The notes beneath the pieces were generated by a model, which was not told where the DNA came from, did no database searches, and saw only the letters and a list, made by a program, of their open reading frames with translations. Of a stretch of 47,652 nt of DNA, positions 33,277-43,101 are shown piece after piece. This DNA comes from Chara braunii (taxonomy: Eukaryota; Streptophyta; Charophyceae; Charales; Characeae): NCBI GenBank assembly GCA_003427395.1, contig BFEA01000489.1, positions 789,521 through 837,172 of the forward strand, read 5' to 3'. The position numbers were made by a program, and so were the translations under genes. The stretch's first letter is position 1. Each line of letters begins with the position of its first letter.

Positions 33277-34370
33277 AGACACGCGAGAACACAAACGCCT
33301 TCAAATAGGAAACTTGCAAACCGACGTGACAAGCAAGGGGCAGCAGTCCAATTTCACGCCTTACTTTCGACACACAACATACACAGAAATTGAATCGCAC
33401 AAAGCACCGACATCGAAAGTTCGGATATCGGCGGACTATAATCTATTCGCCCCGCCGACAACGATCTTATGCAGGTTGTTGTACATGCAATACAAATCAT
33501 AGAGCGCAACACGAGTTGTTCCACTGCACCAAAAGAGACTAAGAGAACGTCGTTCAAGGGCTAAAAGACATGCGAGAGCACAAACGCCTTCGAGTAGCAA
33601 ATTTGGAAACCGACGTGACAGGCAAGGGGCAACAACCCAATTTCATGCCTTACTTTCCACACACAACATGCACAGAAAGTGAATCGCATAAGGCACCGGC
33701 ATCGAAAGTTCGGATACCGGCGGAGCACAGCCTCTTCGCCCACCCCGACGTGAGAAGCAAGGGGCAGCAATCCAATTTAACGCCTTACTTTCCACACACA
33801 ACATATAGAGAAATTGAATGGCACAGGGCACCGACATCGAAATTTCGGATATCGGCGGACTACAGCCTCTTCGCCCCCACCCCCGACAAGAGTCTTATGT
33901 AGGTTGCCGTACATGCAATAATAATCATAGAGCGCAACACGAGTTGTTCCACTTCACGAAAAAAGACTAAGAGAACATCATATAAGGGTTAGAAGACACG
34001 CGAGAACACAGATGCCTTCAAATAGCAAAATTGCAAACCGTCGTGACAAGCAAGGGGCAGCAATCCAATTTCACGCCTTACTTTTCACACACAACATACA
34101 GAGGAAGTGAATCGCACAAGGCACCGACATTGAAAGTTCGGATGCCGGCGGAGTACAGTCTCTTCGCCCCCCCCCCCCCCGACAACAATCTTATGTACCA
34201 CAACCTACATAAGATTGTTGTCGGGGGGGGCGAAGAGGCTGTAGTCCGTCGATATACGAACTTTCGATATCGGTGCCCCGTGCGTTTGACTTGCAATAAA
34301 GATCATAGAGCGCAACACGAATTGTTCCACTGCACGACAAGAGACTCAGGCAACGAAGTCCACACATGAG
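33277..34370. repeat. Long tandem repeat, units of about 290-425 bp
   Basis: Units begin with AGACACGCGAGAACACAAAC-like sequence at 33277, 33566 and 33990. Each runs through CGTGACAAGCAAGGGGCAGC, a TTCACGCCTTACTTTCCACA block, the dispersed 24-bp motif, CTCTTCGCCCC, an ATCTTATGTAGGTTGTTGTA block and AATCATAGAGCGCAACACGA. The second unit has an internal duplication of about 135 bp (33613 and 33748). ORFs across it are repeat translations. Confidence 0.85.
34118..34275. repeat. Large hairpin at the end of the 33-34 kb repeat
   Basis: The left arm (34118-34196), from GGCACCGAC through the 24-bp motif, CTCTTCGCC, a C run and GACAACAATCTTATGTA, is followed after CCACAACC by the reverse complement (34205-34275). 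Mismatches are few. It looks like an inverted duplication of one repeat end. Confidence 0.85.
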
Positions 34371-34625
34371 AAAGTCATCCAACTACAAGAAAACAATGTT
34401 AAACTGCACGAAAATAGTACCACTGCCATACTGACCGCGAGCATCCCAAAGACAACGAGAAACAGACCCAATGAAGAAAACAATGTTGAACTCAGAAAGA
34501 CATTTGAATAATGTCTTATGTTACCAAATACAATCGCCATAGAATGAAATGCATTTAAAGAATTATGTACAAGTCATTGAAAACTGTCAAAGACAACGTG
34601 ATTCCAAGAGACATGTTGCCAGTTG

Positions 34626-35276
34626 TCATCTAATAACAGGCAAGTCTTTACTCGAGAATCGGAAAGGGGGTCGATCACCACGTTGCAACAGCGTTGCAAA
34701 TGTCAACATGAACACCCCGCAACTAGCTTCATCCACTTGCCTTGGAACTCCTTCCACAACAATTTTTCTGACCATAGTCTTCCAACTCCTATCCGACCGG
34801 CTATGTGAGGTGTGACGTTCTAAATACTATACAATTAACTCGAAAACACTACGGTAGAAACTGGAATCGGCTTTAACGCGAGGAAAAAAGTCAAAAATTT
34901 TGAAGACATTGTCTCTCAAATTAACGGAAAGGAGGATCCAATGATCATTATGTTTGTGCACCGGAACGAAGATCATATCGAACAAAAGCAGATCTACGTT
35001 TTTAGCCCACCTCTCCACCCCAGTGTGTCCTCGAAGTTGCAGCATACTGAAGAAGAAAAAATTGAAGCTGAAGATTCGAAGGCCTGATGGCAGTGCACGT
35101 GTCGCGGATGTCGTCGACCCCAAAAGGGCCATGTAGAAATTCACCACCTCATTGTTGATCTTGCCATTGGCTTGCAAAACGGTGAGCATATCTTTCGCCG
35201 TGATTCTGAATTGATCATCCGCAAAGAAAGAGCGGACATGATGAGGAGGCACCACGCTGCGAGAAACATCGTCCAT
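34626..35276 (-). pseudogene. Ulp1/C48 SUMO-protease-like domain, copy 2
   Basis: One frame reads AKDMLTVLQANGKINNEVVNFYMALL, VPVHKHNDHWILLSV, KIFDFFP, an in-frame TAG at 34829-34827, then VVEGVPRQVDEASCGVFMLTF to a TGA at 34628-34626. His before Trp, Asp, Gln six residues before Cys, and the Cys itself are all present, so the catalytic set is complete apart from the amber stop. The WLND motif of copy 1 reads KINN. The region before the Cys aligns with copy 1 at the same place, including its own amber stop nearby. The fold cleaves SUMO or similar tags. In plants such domains also travel inside transposons. Confidence 0.8.
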
Positions 35277-35395
35277 AACCCGCGAGACTTGAGGCGCAAT
35301 CGCCGTAGCGAAATGCTCCCCTCAGGCTGCAGGTGCTATGGCCCGAGCTGCACATCATCGACCAACGCACACGCGGGGAAGTGAGAAAGGAAATT

Positions 35396-35664
35396 CTAAA
35401 GGTTGTCGTTCACCGCACTACACGTCGCTAAGTATTTTTCATACATGGCCTCACCCCTAGTCACAGATCGTGGATATGTCCCCTTCTCCGCAGGTAGAAG
35501 AGAAAGACATTCGTCAATGGCTAAGACATGCTCCTTCTCTCCAATCTCGACATCAACCCCTGATGCCTTTAACATATTCTTGTTTCTTGTCGTGAATCTC
35601 GGAAGTTTCTGCAATACACGTGTCGAATATTTTGAGAAACTCCTTTTTCGAGACGACCGGACCC
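35396..35664 (-). pseudogene. Probable exon upstream of the copy 2 Ulp1 domain
   Basis: It follows a TTTGTTTTACAG acceptor ending at 35665. Coding-like sequence appears in two successive frames: VSKKEFLKIFDTCIAETSE, then GVDVEIGEKEHVLAIDECL and CSLLPAEK-type residues to 35396. It would lead into the protease frame at about 35300 after further frame changes or an intron. No domain is recognised. Confidence 0.4.
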
Positions 35665-36701
35665 CTGTAAAACAAAGAACAGACAGAACCCGAAATGAAT
35701 ATATGATTCCCAGGAGGAGTTCGACGAAAGTGACAATGCGAAAGATAATGTAGCCCACAAGATGATGGACTTCTCCAAATAGCAAACTCGTATTTCGCAG
35801 CGACAAGCATGCGTGCATTCGAACATAAAACGACGAGCGCTGTCGAGCCCAAGACCCCAACACATGACAACGAAGACCACATCAAGCCAAAGAAGCGGAA
35901 TGCCTAGCAATGCTGAAGTTCGGATTTCGGCGGACTTGAAGCTACAACTAGCAGACACGGACCAGCCGGGTTTGGTCCTGACACTGGAACTGCGGTGACC
36001 GGAGGAAACCGGAACTACGAAGGGTATGTTTTCTAGTCCGGCGGTATCCGCACTTCAAGTGCCGGCGCGAGGTGGAAAGTCTGCATTTGCCGATGTGCGG
36101 ATTCCAGCGGACTTGCAGCCACAGTTCACAAACACCGACCAACGGGGTGTGCTCCACCTCGCGCCGACACTTATAGTTCGGATGCCGGCGGACTTCAGAA
36201 CAGACCTTCCGTATTACCGTTTTTCCGGCGGTTTTCGCAGTTCCAGTGTCAGGACCAAACCCGGTTCTGCGACCTGACCTGCTGGTTGTAGCTGCAAGTC
36301 TGCCGCAATCTGAACTTCGGCATTTGTAAACATTCCTCTTCTTTGGCATTATGTGGTCTTTCGTCGTCATTTGCAGGGTTCTCGGGCTAGACTGCGCTCG
36401 TTGTTTTATGTGCGAATGCACACAAGCTCGTCGCTGTGAAATACGTTTATCGGACGGTCTATCTTGTAGTCCGCCGGTATCCACACTACAGGTGTCGGCC
36501 AGAGATAGAAAGTCGAGACGGCGACAGAGGACTTGTAGAGGGAGGAGCGGATGAGCGGTCGCAGAATGAGCGTGACGGTGTGTTAAAGAACAAGAGGAAA
36601 ATTGGTCCTCGCTGACAAGTGAAGCGAAATTTTGTCCATCTAACGTGGGGCATAAACCGAAACGCGGGAGTGCTGACATCGCGACGATCGTCAATGCTTA
36701 C
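35665..36701 (-). other. Candidate intron of copy 2 containing a foldback
   Basis: GGTAAGC (donor at 36701-36700) follows the last codons of the C-terminal region, and a TTTTACAG acceptor ends at 35665, giving a 1037-bp GT-AG interval. It is at the same place in the gene as 8849-9444 of copy 1. The centre is the foldback 35788-36446, and no conserved coding lies within. Confidence 0.45.
35788..36446. mobile_element. 660-bp foldback element
   Basis: The interval is a long imperfect palindrome centred near 36117. CGTATTTCGCAGCGACAAGC at 35788 pairs with the reverse complement of the sequence ending at 36446. ACATAAAACGACGAGCG, AAGAAGCGGAATGCC, the 24-bp motif, GGTTTGGTCCTGACACTGGA and GTGCCGGCGCGAGGTGGA all recur inverted at matching distances. 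A partial direct repeat of the inner arm lies at 36470-36520. No coding capacity and no certain target duplication. Confidence 0.82.
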
Positions 36702-38889
36702 CAGCTTGTTTTTCTTTCTGCTCCTTCGTCGGCGACGTGGGCGCTAGTAAGGCGAGGACAGCCAGGGCCGGAGTGCCTACCCTGCACTTTTTTGGGGACG
36801 TGACGTGCTGGCCGCCCCCAACNCCCCCCCCCCTTCCTCCTGTGAGCGGTGACGAGGGTACCGGAAACCACGGCTGGATGAGCGCCAAGTCCCTGGCCAC
36901 GAAAGTTTCGTTGCTCACTAGGGCATCGTCTTTTGACGGGGTGGACGAAAGTGTTTGAACTTGCTCGCCGCCCAGTATGGTATCGATGACCTCTTTGACG
37001 CTAAGACGGCGAGTCATTTTCGCCAGGCTCACTGTCATGATAGCCTCGTTGCCCCCGTCGGGGGGACGCACCGCCGTGGCCTGGTGGTGGGCGTCATATT
37101 CTTCGTGGTCCACCGAAAGGCCACTAACCACCTGCATCTCCATCTTCATCGCCGTCGCGTCGTCGTCGATATCACCTTCACCTGGTCTGGCGTACACCAG
37201 ACCGAACGAATCAGATGTCTCCCCACAGACATCCTCGTCTCCGGCATCCACCCTTTCCTCGTCTGTAATACTGAGTCCTCCTTCTTCACTGTCTTTGTCG
37301 TCGCGCAATGTAATCAACTCCGTCTCTCGCCCTTCGTCTCCTTCTCCCCCCTCCTCCCATTCTCCCCCTTCTTCCCCGCCCTCGACTTTCACCCATTCTT
37401 CCCCCCCGTCAGTCTCACGCGACTTGGCTCCTTGCAGCCGCATGAAGGCGGATCCCAAGGAGTGGTCGTCTGTACGAACAGACGTAGGACCTTCCTCTGT
37501 TCCTACCTCCTCCGACTGCAGGCACGTCACCGATGAAGTACGGAGACCGGCGGACTTTGTGGCAAGGAAGGTGGACGGCGCTGCACCAGCAATCTCTCTC
37601 TGTGACTCCGCAGATCGGCCTTGTCCAAGGCCCGGCGGCGTCGCCTCCCGGACAGCGAGGGCAGCTCCCACCTCCGACGGCTGTGCTCCTGTAGAGCTCC
37701 ACTAGACCGGTACACTCGCCTGAACGTCGTCCGCCCTGGTAGGGATGCCCGCGGACTTGCCCTTCACGGCGGAGACAGGATCCCCTTCACATGAGCCCCA
37801 CCCTACTTCAGCGGAGGAGCCAAAAGCAGTCCACGAGGGAAGGGCCGCCTGCTCCAGAGTCATCGAAGTGCGGATGCCGGCCGACTTCGCTGCCTCCACG
37901 GGCACTGGGTCCTCCGTCTGCGAAGTTCGGATGCGGGCGAACTTCCTCGACTTGCCGCTCCCTGCTGTTGGGGAGTGTGTGACGTTCACCCCCCCTTCCC
38001 CCACGCCGCTGTGCACGATCCTGCCCTGATCGCCAGGGCCAGGCGATGATGCCGACGCGCTTCCCCCTGATTTCGTATGGCCACTGACTCCGCGACCTCC
38101 TTCCTCGTGACCACTGCCTCCCCCCCCTCCGGCCCCGGGGGGGCTCCGAGGTCCTTCTCCCACACTACCCTGGGTCCCTGTCGACGGGGGTACTTTCCAG
38201 TTCATCTTTTTCTTCGAAGGGCTCATCTCGAGGTCGTAGAAATCGTCAGAGAGTTCCAACCACTGCTTGTCATGAAGTTTCCGAAACAAGCGATCAGCAG
38301 TGGCAATGATGGCCGAGTCGGCAGGCTGCAGGTTGCTGTTCTCTAACGTCACTTTGTCCACCACAGCACTCCTCGCGATATCCAAGTAGTCGGACTTGGC
38401 GAGGCGCTCGGACGGCTTCCATTCCCCGTCAGTGTCGACTATGGCCATGACCCACTCCCCCTTCCGAATTGCGGGCTGGATCGTCCCCGGGTGCCAAATC
38501 ATGTCATGACCCCAGTCTGCCTCCGTGGAACGAGTGTGGTCGTGCCCTTCGAAGTGGATGTTCTCATCCTTCCGAGAAGGATGTTGCAGGGGGACTTGAC
38601 ACCCTGGACGCAGAGGAGGAGACGCAGCAGGCCGAGGTGTCAATCTTGCCAACAGCTTACTAGGGGTCCTCTGCACGGGCGTCGCTTGTGCGGGCTGGTT
38701 TGTTGAGGGACTCGCCGACGAGGAGGCCGGGGATGGGAGCACCGGAGCAAGGCGGTAGTCGATGTCAATTTCTTCGGTGTCGCTATCCTCCTCAGGTGCA
38801 CCAGTGTCGAAGACAACACTGGTGAGGGACTCTTCGCCGGCGTCGATCAAGGCACCGTAACTCTTGAGCGACCGGCTCGGATTCGACAA
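36691..38889 (-). pseudogene. Copy 2, C-terminal part: WGHD-IWH region and motif-invaded tail
   Basis: One frame from about 38880 to 36691 with a single TAG at 37704-37702. The block at 38510-38190 (DWGHDMIWHPG...KGEWVMAIV...DFYDLEMSPSKKKMNWKV) matches copy 1 strongly, while everything around it is low-complexity. The tail contains the repeated peptides FARIRTS, KSAGIRTS, KSAGIPT and KSAGLRTS, each encoded by a copy of the 24-bp DNA motif read on the minus strand. A G-rich stretch with one ambiguous base (36823) is near the end. The last residues run into a splice donor at 36701, suggesting continuation into the protease exons. Confidence 0.6.
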
Positions 38890-39500
38890 AGTACAATAAC
38901 TCCAGTCGGTCCAGGAAGTTCTTCGCGTCCAGGCGCGTGGCGCCGTGATAGTTGTCTAGCAGCGCCAACATGTGTTCCTTGCGGCACATGTACTCGATGT
39001 CGGTGCCCCCCACAGGCCGCTTTTCCAAGAAGAGGAACTCGTAGATCCTGTTCCTTTTCCGGGCGCTTAGCTTGAACCACATGTCCGTCGAAGGATCCCA
39101 AACGCGTCTCGGCTTCTCACTCTTCGTAATGAACTCGCAGCGGTATGCTCCCGAGTTGACCGCGGTTTTCAGGAAATCCAACGTGAATTGCAACCACTCC
39201 GAATTCCCCTCCAACGCGATGACGTTGCGACCACCCTTCAAAACCTCCCACACGACTTGTGCGTGCGCTTTTCCGAGGAACATGATGCCCTCCCCGTTTT
39301 TGCAAAGGAATTCCAGCAGATGGGCGAATTGCGTGGGGTTCCGCTCATGGCCCTTGTACACCATGGGATCACGCCCATGTATCACGAGGGGCCATTCTCA
39401 AGCGTCGAACGGGATCTCGGATATCTCAGTGGGAGTCACTTTCTGATGTGCCCCCACTGCGGCAGCATCACCCGCCACCAACCTCGCGTCGTAGACAACA
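38860..39500 (-). pseudogene. Copy 2, SAM-binding half of the methyltransferase-like domain
   Basis: After a frame change near 39500 the reading is VVYDARLVAGDAAAVG..., a TGA at 39400-39398, then EWPLVIHGRDPMVYKG and LLEFLCKNGEGIMFLGKAHAQVVWEVLKGGRNVIALEGNSEW (in segments, 39310-39190). In beta-class amino-methyltransferases the motif I strand, glycine loop, helix and acidic end of strand 2 come last, in this order. Here the acidic residue (ALEG) remains and the F-x-G-x-G loop reads FLGKA. KLSARKRNRIYEFLF and LLDNYHGATRLDAKNFL follow, matching copy 1. A further frame change near 38870 leads to the next part. Confidence 0.55.
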
Positions 39501-40523
39501 CGTGTTCTCCCGCAAGTCGTCGCCTTTGAAAAGGATGTACATGCGGTTGTCCAAGGAGTACAAGTTGTGGCCGACACCGAAACTTTTCTTCTGCTGCGTC
39601 CTCCTCACCCACTTCCTGGCCATTGCCTTCACGACGGATAGATGGTGCAGGTTGGTCATGAAGTAGTAGTCGTGCTCACGGGGAACAAACGTGACTACTG
39701 TCCAGTGCGAGGGGAACAAGTGCTCAAGGAGGGCATTCAAACTCTCGAAGACTTTAGCTGTTCACTGTTTGATGTCCACCGGTTCGCAGAAGTCAAGAAC
39801 GCACGTGTGGCATTTCGTGATTCCGACCGCCCTCTCCAACTCCACGACCTTCATCTGCGACTCCAGAGGGTCGACGCCGAACGAGGCAATAGATGTGACG
39901 TCCTTCGAGTCGTTCCACAGAGTGTGCACCATCCCTTCGGCCGGTGCGACTTCCATGCTTTTCGACCTACTGCCGGTCAACACAGAGAGGACCTTGTTCT
40001 TCCAGTCGATGGGCAGCTTCTTGTTTTGGACTAGCTTTTCTGTCGACGCCTTGATCGACTTGTCGTCCTCGCAACCCATGTAGGGCGGACAGTCCTTGAA
40101 CAAGGAGGAGTCGGTGACAAGTTTCCTGCTCCTGTCCCATAACGCTACATCCAGCCCTTGCCCTTCGAACTTTGCCAAAATCGCCTCTCGTTTTTTCAGG
40201 AAGGGGTACTTAGAGGTCTAGTCACTGTCTGGCCGGTTCTCATGCTTGAACTGGTAGTAGTTCCACAACCGCACCAATATGCGATCGGACTTCACCAGTT
40301 GCACTGCCTCGTGCATCCCGAGCTTCCCTTGCTTTGCCAACGCGGAGGACCCTGTCTGCACCCAGACCACCTCACAGTCTAGAACCTTCTTCAACAACCG
40401 GCATTTCTCATTGTCAGTAAGGGCCTCCATGCTCTTCCAGCAGTGCGGATCCGGCTCGGTGACCTGGACGAACCAGTCGCCTGGCTCATTTTCCTTCATT
40501 TTGTGGCGCTTCGACGGGGACAT
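39468..40523 (-). pseudogene. Copy 2, first half of the methyltransferase-like domain
   Basis: A frame different from the preceding ORF, entered near 40510, runs to 39468 with TAG at 40220-40218 and TGA at 39764-39762 and stays aligned with copy 1 throughout. Near 39800 the strand HTCVLDFCEP occupies the place of motif IV, but the DPPY catalytic residues are not there. About 25 residues later HWTVVTFVPREHDYYFMTNL looks like the following strand. Both copies lack DPPY, so loss of catalysis probably came before their split, if the fold assignment is right. Confidence 0.5.
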
Positions 40524-42414
40524 TGTAGACGACTACCTTTCGCCCGTCCTTCTCGTTTTCGATGTGGCTCACACCTAGCTTGAGGCCCTGCACCTTCTTC
40601 TTCTTCGCGATCCACTTCGCTCCTTCCGGTGCCAGCAGTCTGCCCGTTTCCCATCTCTTGAAAAATTCCATCCCGGTTTCCCATGTGTTTTTTTCTGCCA
40701 TCGCGAGCGGGAAATAAAAGCGAAGGGCAGCGTTTTGTTTCTTGATTCCTTGCTCGGTCTTGTCATCAGCGAGAGTCCACAAGTGATTGTACGACGTCTT
40801 TTGGAGCACCTCCGCACAAATTCTTCGCCATGCCTCCACCTGCGCCTGTTTCCTGCTGAGGTTACCCATAACAGCTTTCGGGTAACCCAATTCCTTCCAA
40901 CACCACCGAATGCCTCTCATGGAGAGTTTCAGCTGTCTCGGAGGGGCCTTCAGGTCTTTCTTGTTGTCCTCAGCGCTGACCAGAAAGTACCCCTCAAAGT
41001 CCTCGTCGGAGAAGTACACCATTCGTGCAGGCCAGCGCTCGAAGTTGTACCTCACCGCCACATCGGTGCCAAGCAGCGCCCTGGCCGCAGCCGCGTTATG
41101 CTGGCCCGCCACAGCGTAGTAGTAGTATTGCCCTGCCAGCTCGTCCTTCCAGTCCTCCGGCTTCAGACGATCCGCCTGCACCCCGGGCGTCGGTTTAACC
41201 AGCCCGAGAGGCGCGAGCTTTAGTGTCGGCAACTCGTAAGTCTTCTCGGCCTGAGAGTAGGCCGTCGTCATTGCGTCAATAATGTCCCGTATTTCCACGG
41301 GATCCAAGGAACACTGGTTGTAGGCCGCCTCCCACACGCCGATGTCGATGACTTGCGACGGGTTAATGGCGAACTCCCGCTTTGTTCGCACGCCGTTTTT
41401 CCATTCTAGGAAGTATGCCGCGTCGATGTCGATGACACCTCTGGGCTGGACAGGGGCCGATTGGGGTGGCTTCTGAGCCGAGGCCGGGCGCTTTTGACTC
41501 GACGCGCCGACATGCCCCTCAACTCCCTTCCTTTTCCCCCATGACTGCTGTGGAATCTTTGTCTTCTGCTTCTTTTTAAGTCCTGACGCCTCCCCCTCAG
41601 AACCTCCCCTTCTCTTTTGTGTAGAGTGCTGTTCCCCTCCCTCCCCACCGGAAACGACGCCAACTGTCCTGTCCTTCGACCCCAAGGCGCGAACGCCACC
41701 TAACGTCGACGGCTGCTTGACGACCGTTGCCCCTCTCTCAGCCCCCGGAATTCTCAGCGTCCCGCGATCTCCGAGTCTATGCTGCGAAACTCGCGTGTCC
41801 TCCTCTTCTTCCTCCTCGCTGTCATCGAAGCGACCACGTTCCTCACCCTGTTGGGGCTGTACTGAACCACCGGAACCCATTTCCTCGCCTTCGGTGGGAG
41901 CCCCACTGGAAACGAACCCGGAGCACATTTGCACAGGAAGCGACAGTTCGAGCTCGCTCGAAATTTGGCAGGGATCGTCGAGGTCGAAGTCGCTTTTCTC
42001 GACCTCGTCAAAAAACTCCCTAGCCGAAACCAGACCTCCCTCCGCGACTTCAGTGTAGAAAGGGGTCCTCAAAGCCCCCCCACCAAACCCCTGGAACAGA
42101 TCCCGCGAGAGAATCGCCCCTTTCGCACCTGCCAGAACGTCGCCCTTCGAATTGTAAACGACATGCATCAGGTAGCACTGCTTGTCGTGTTTTTTCGATG
42201 GCTGCCATCCCTTGACCAAGCCGAGCACTCGTCGTCCTTCTCTATCTTCCACGAAGATGACAGGACCGCAAGGCCGTTTCATGGGCTCGTCATCTTCAGT
42301 GAAGCACCAATTGACGAACCACTTCGTGTGCGCATGATTCGACCACGATTTTCCATTCGTCGACTCCCTCCCCGAGGTCCCCGTAGGCTGCTCCTCGCCT
42401 CTTGACGTAGACAT
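40486..42414 (-). CDS. Copy 2, N-terminal part: conserved head and ParB-like domain
   Basis: An open frame of 642 codons from the ATG at 42414-42412. A GTCTGGTGCAG acceptor-like site just upstream allows an earlier exon. The head (KWFVNWC, CGPVIFVED, LFQGFGGG; about 42330-42050) matches copy 1. A Glu/Arg/Gly-rich linker with a KKKQKTK-type basic patch spans about 41900-41480. The ParB/sulfiredoxin-like domain follows (about 41440-41020): INPSQVIDIGVWE, then YYYYAVAGQHNAAAARALLG, equivalent to the G-x-H-R-x-x-A motif, then VYFSDEDFEGYFLVSAEDN as in copy 1. A Trp-rich helical part ends at 40486, where a frame change is needed to go on. ParB-like domains fused ahead of amino-methyltransferases are known in bacteria and phages. 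Confidence 0.75.
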   Translation of the reverse strand: MSTSRGEEQPTGTSGRESTNGKSWSNHAHTKWFVNWCFTEDDEPMKRPCGPVIFVEDREGRRVLGLVKGWQPSKKHDKQCYLMHVVYNSKGDVLAGAKGAILSRDLFQGFGGGALRTPFYTEVAEGGLVSAREFFDEVEKSDFDLDDPCQISSELELSLPVQMCSGFVSSGAPTEGEEMGSGGSVQPQQGEERGRFDDSEEEEEEDTRVSQHRLGDRGTLRIPGAERGATVVKQPSTLGGVRALGSKDRTVGVVSGGEGGEQHSTQKRRGGSEGEASGLKKKQKTKIPQQSWGKRKGVEGHVGASSQKRPASAQKPPQSAPVQPRGVIDIDAAYFLEWKNGVRTKREFAINPSQVIDIGVWEAAYNQCSLDPVEIRDIIDAMTTAYSQAEKTYELPTLKLAPLGLVKPTPGVQADRLKPEDWKDELAGQYYYYAVAGQHNAAAARALLGTDVAVRYNFERWPARMVYFSDEDFEGYFLVSAEDNKKDLKAPPRQLKLSMRGIRWCWKELGYPKAVMGNLSRKQAQVEAWRRICAEVLQKTSYNHLWTLADDKTEQGIKKQNAALRFYFPLAMAEKNTWETGMEFFKRWETGRLLAPEGAKWIAKKKKVQGLKLGVSHIENEKDGRKVVVYNVPVEAPQNEGK

Positions 42415-43030
42415 TGTGTCTGCACCAGACGTAGTGGAGGATGCATTTGAAAACAAACAACACCGCCAACAATTAGCAAATGGGGAAGTCCGGATATCGG
42501 CGGACTACAAGCTAGGCATATAGAAAAGCAGAACATTGCAAAGGGAAAAGCAGGTGCGCTGGCGGCGAGCGAACAGCGTATAGGGGAATGGTGGTTGTCG
42601 ACAGTTAGCACGCAAACGGGCAGCTTTAGAACTCTTTATAGCATATGTTAGAAGTTCGGATTCCGACAAACTTCGTCCATCGGAGGTTAAGATTGCGCAC
42701 GTTTCTCATATTGCGGACCTCCTTCGTTCTTCCGGACTGTAAAATTCCAGGCCGAGAGATTGCTGGGACTTGTGGTTACTATGGAAGATCGCTCTACCAC
42801 CGGAGAATATGTATCATGAGCGATGTCCGGATTCCGGCGGATTTCAGCAAATGCTGATGGGGCATTGTGACAAGGTCCAACCTTGTTCCACCAGAATCCG
42901 AGGCAGACGGTGCATGAAGTTCCAACAGAGAAAGACGTGTTCGCGTAGTTCGGATGTCGGCGAACTTCCTATCTTACAAGCATCATAGTGGTCGACAATT
43001 GTGCACGGTGATTGTGCATCATTAGGAATC
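42415..43030. other. Upstream flank of copy 2; no gene seen
   Basis: Contains four copies of the 24-bp motif (42486, 42650, 42822, 42947) and otherwise unremarkable sequence. A promoter for copy 2 would lie here, but no TATA box or start signal is convincing. Confidence 0.5.
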
Positions 43031-43101
43031 AACTGGCTGGCAGACAGTGTGCAAATGCCATAACGCGAGAAACCGTGCCGGAGGGCAGTTCCGTTCGCGA
43101 G

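Noticed and set aside
36977-37705. Ser/Pro-rich plus-strand ORF of 242 codons
   Set aside because: It is antisense to the aligned copy 2 tail and has no conserved features.
3321-42414. The two ParB-family copies as arms of one giant inverted duplication
   Set aside because: Their nucleotide sequences are strongly diverged and the linkers unrelated; they are old paralogues that happen to face opposite ways.
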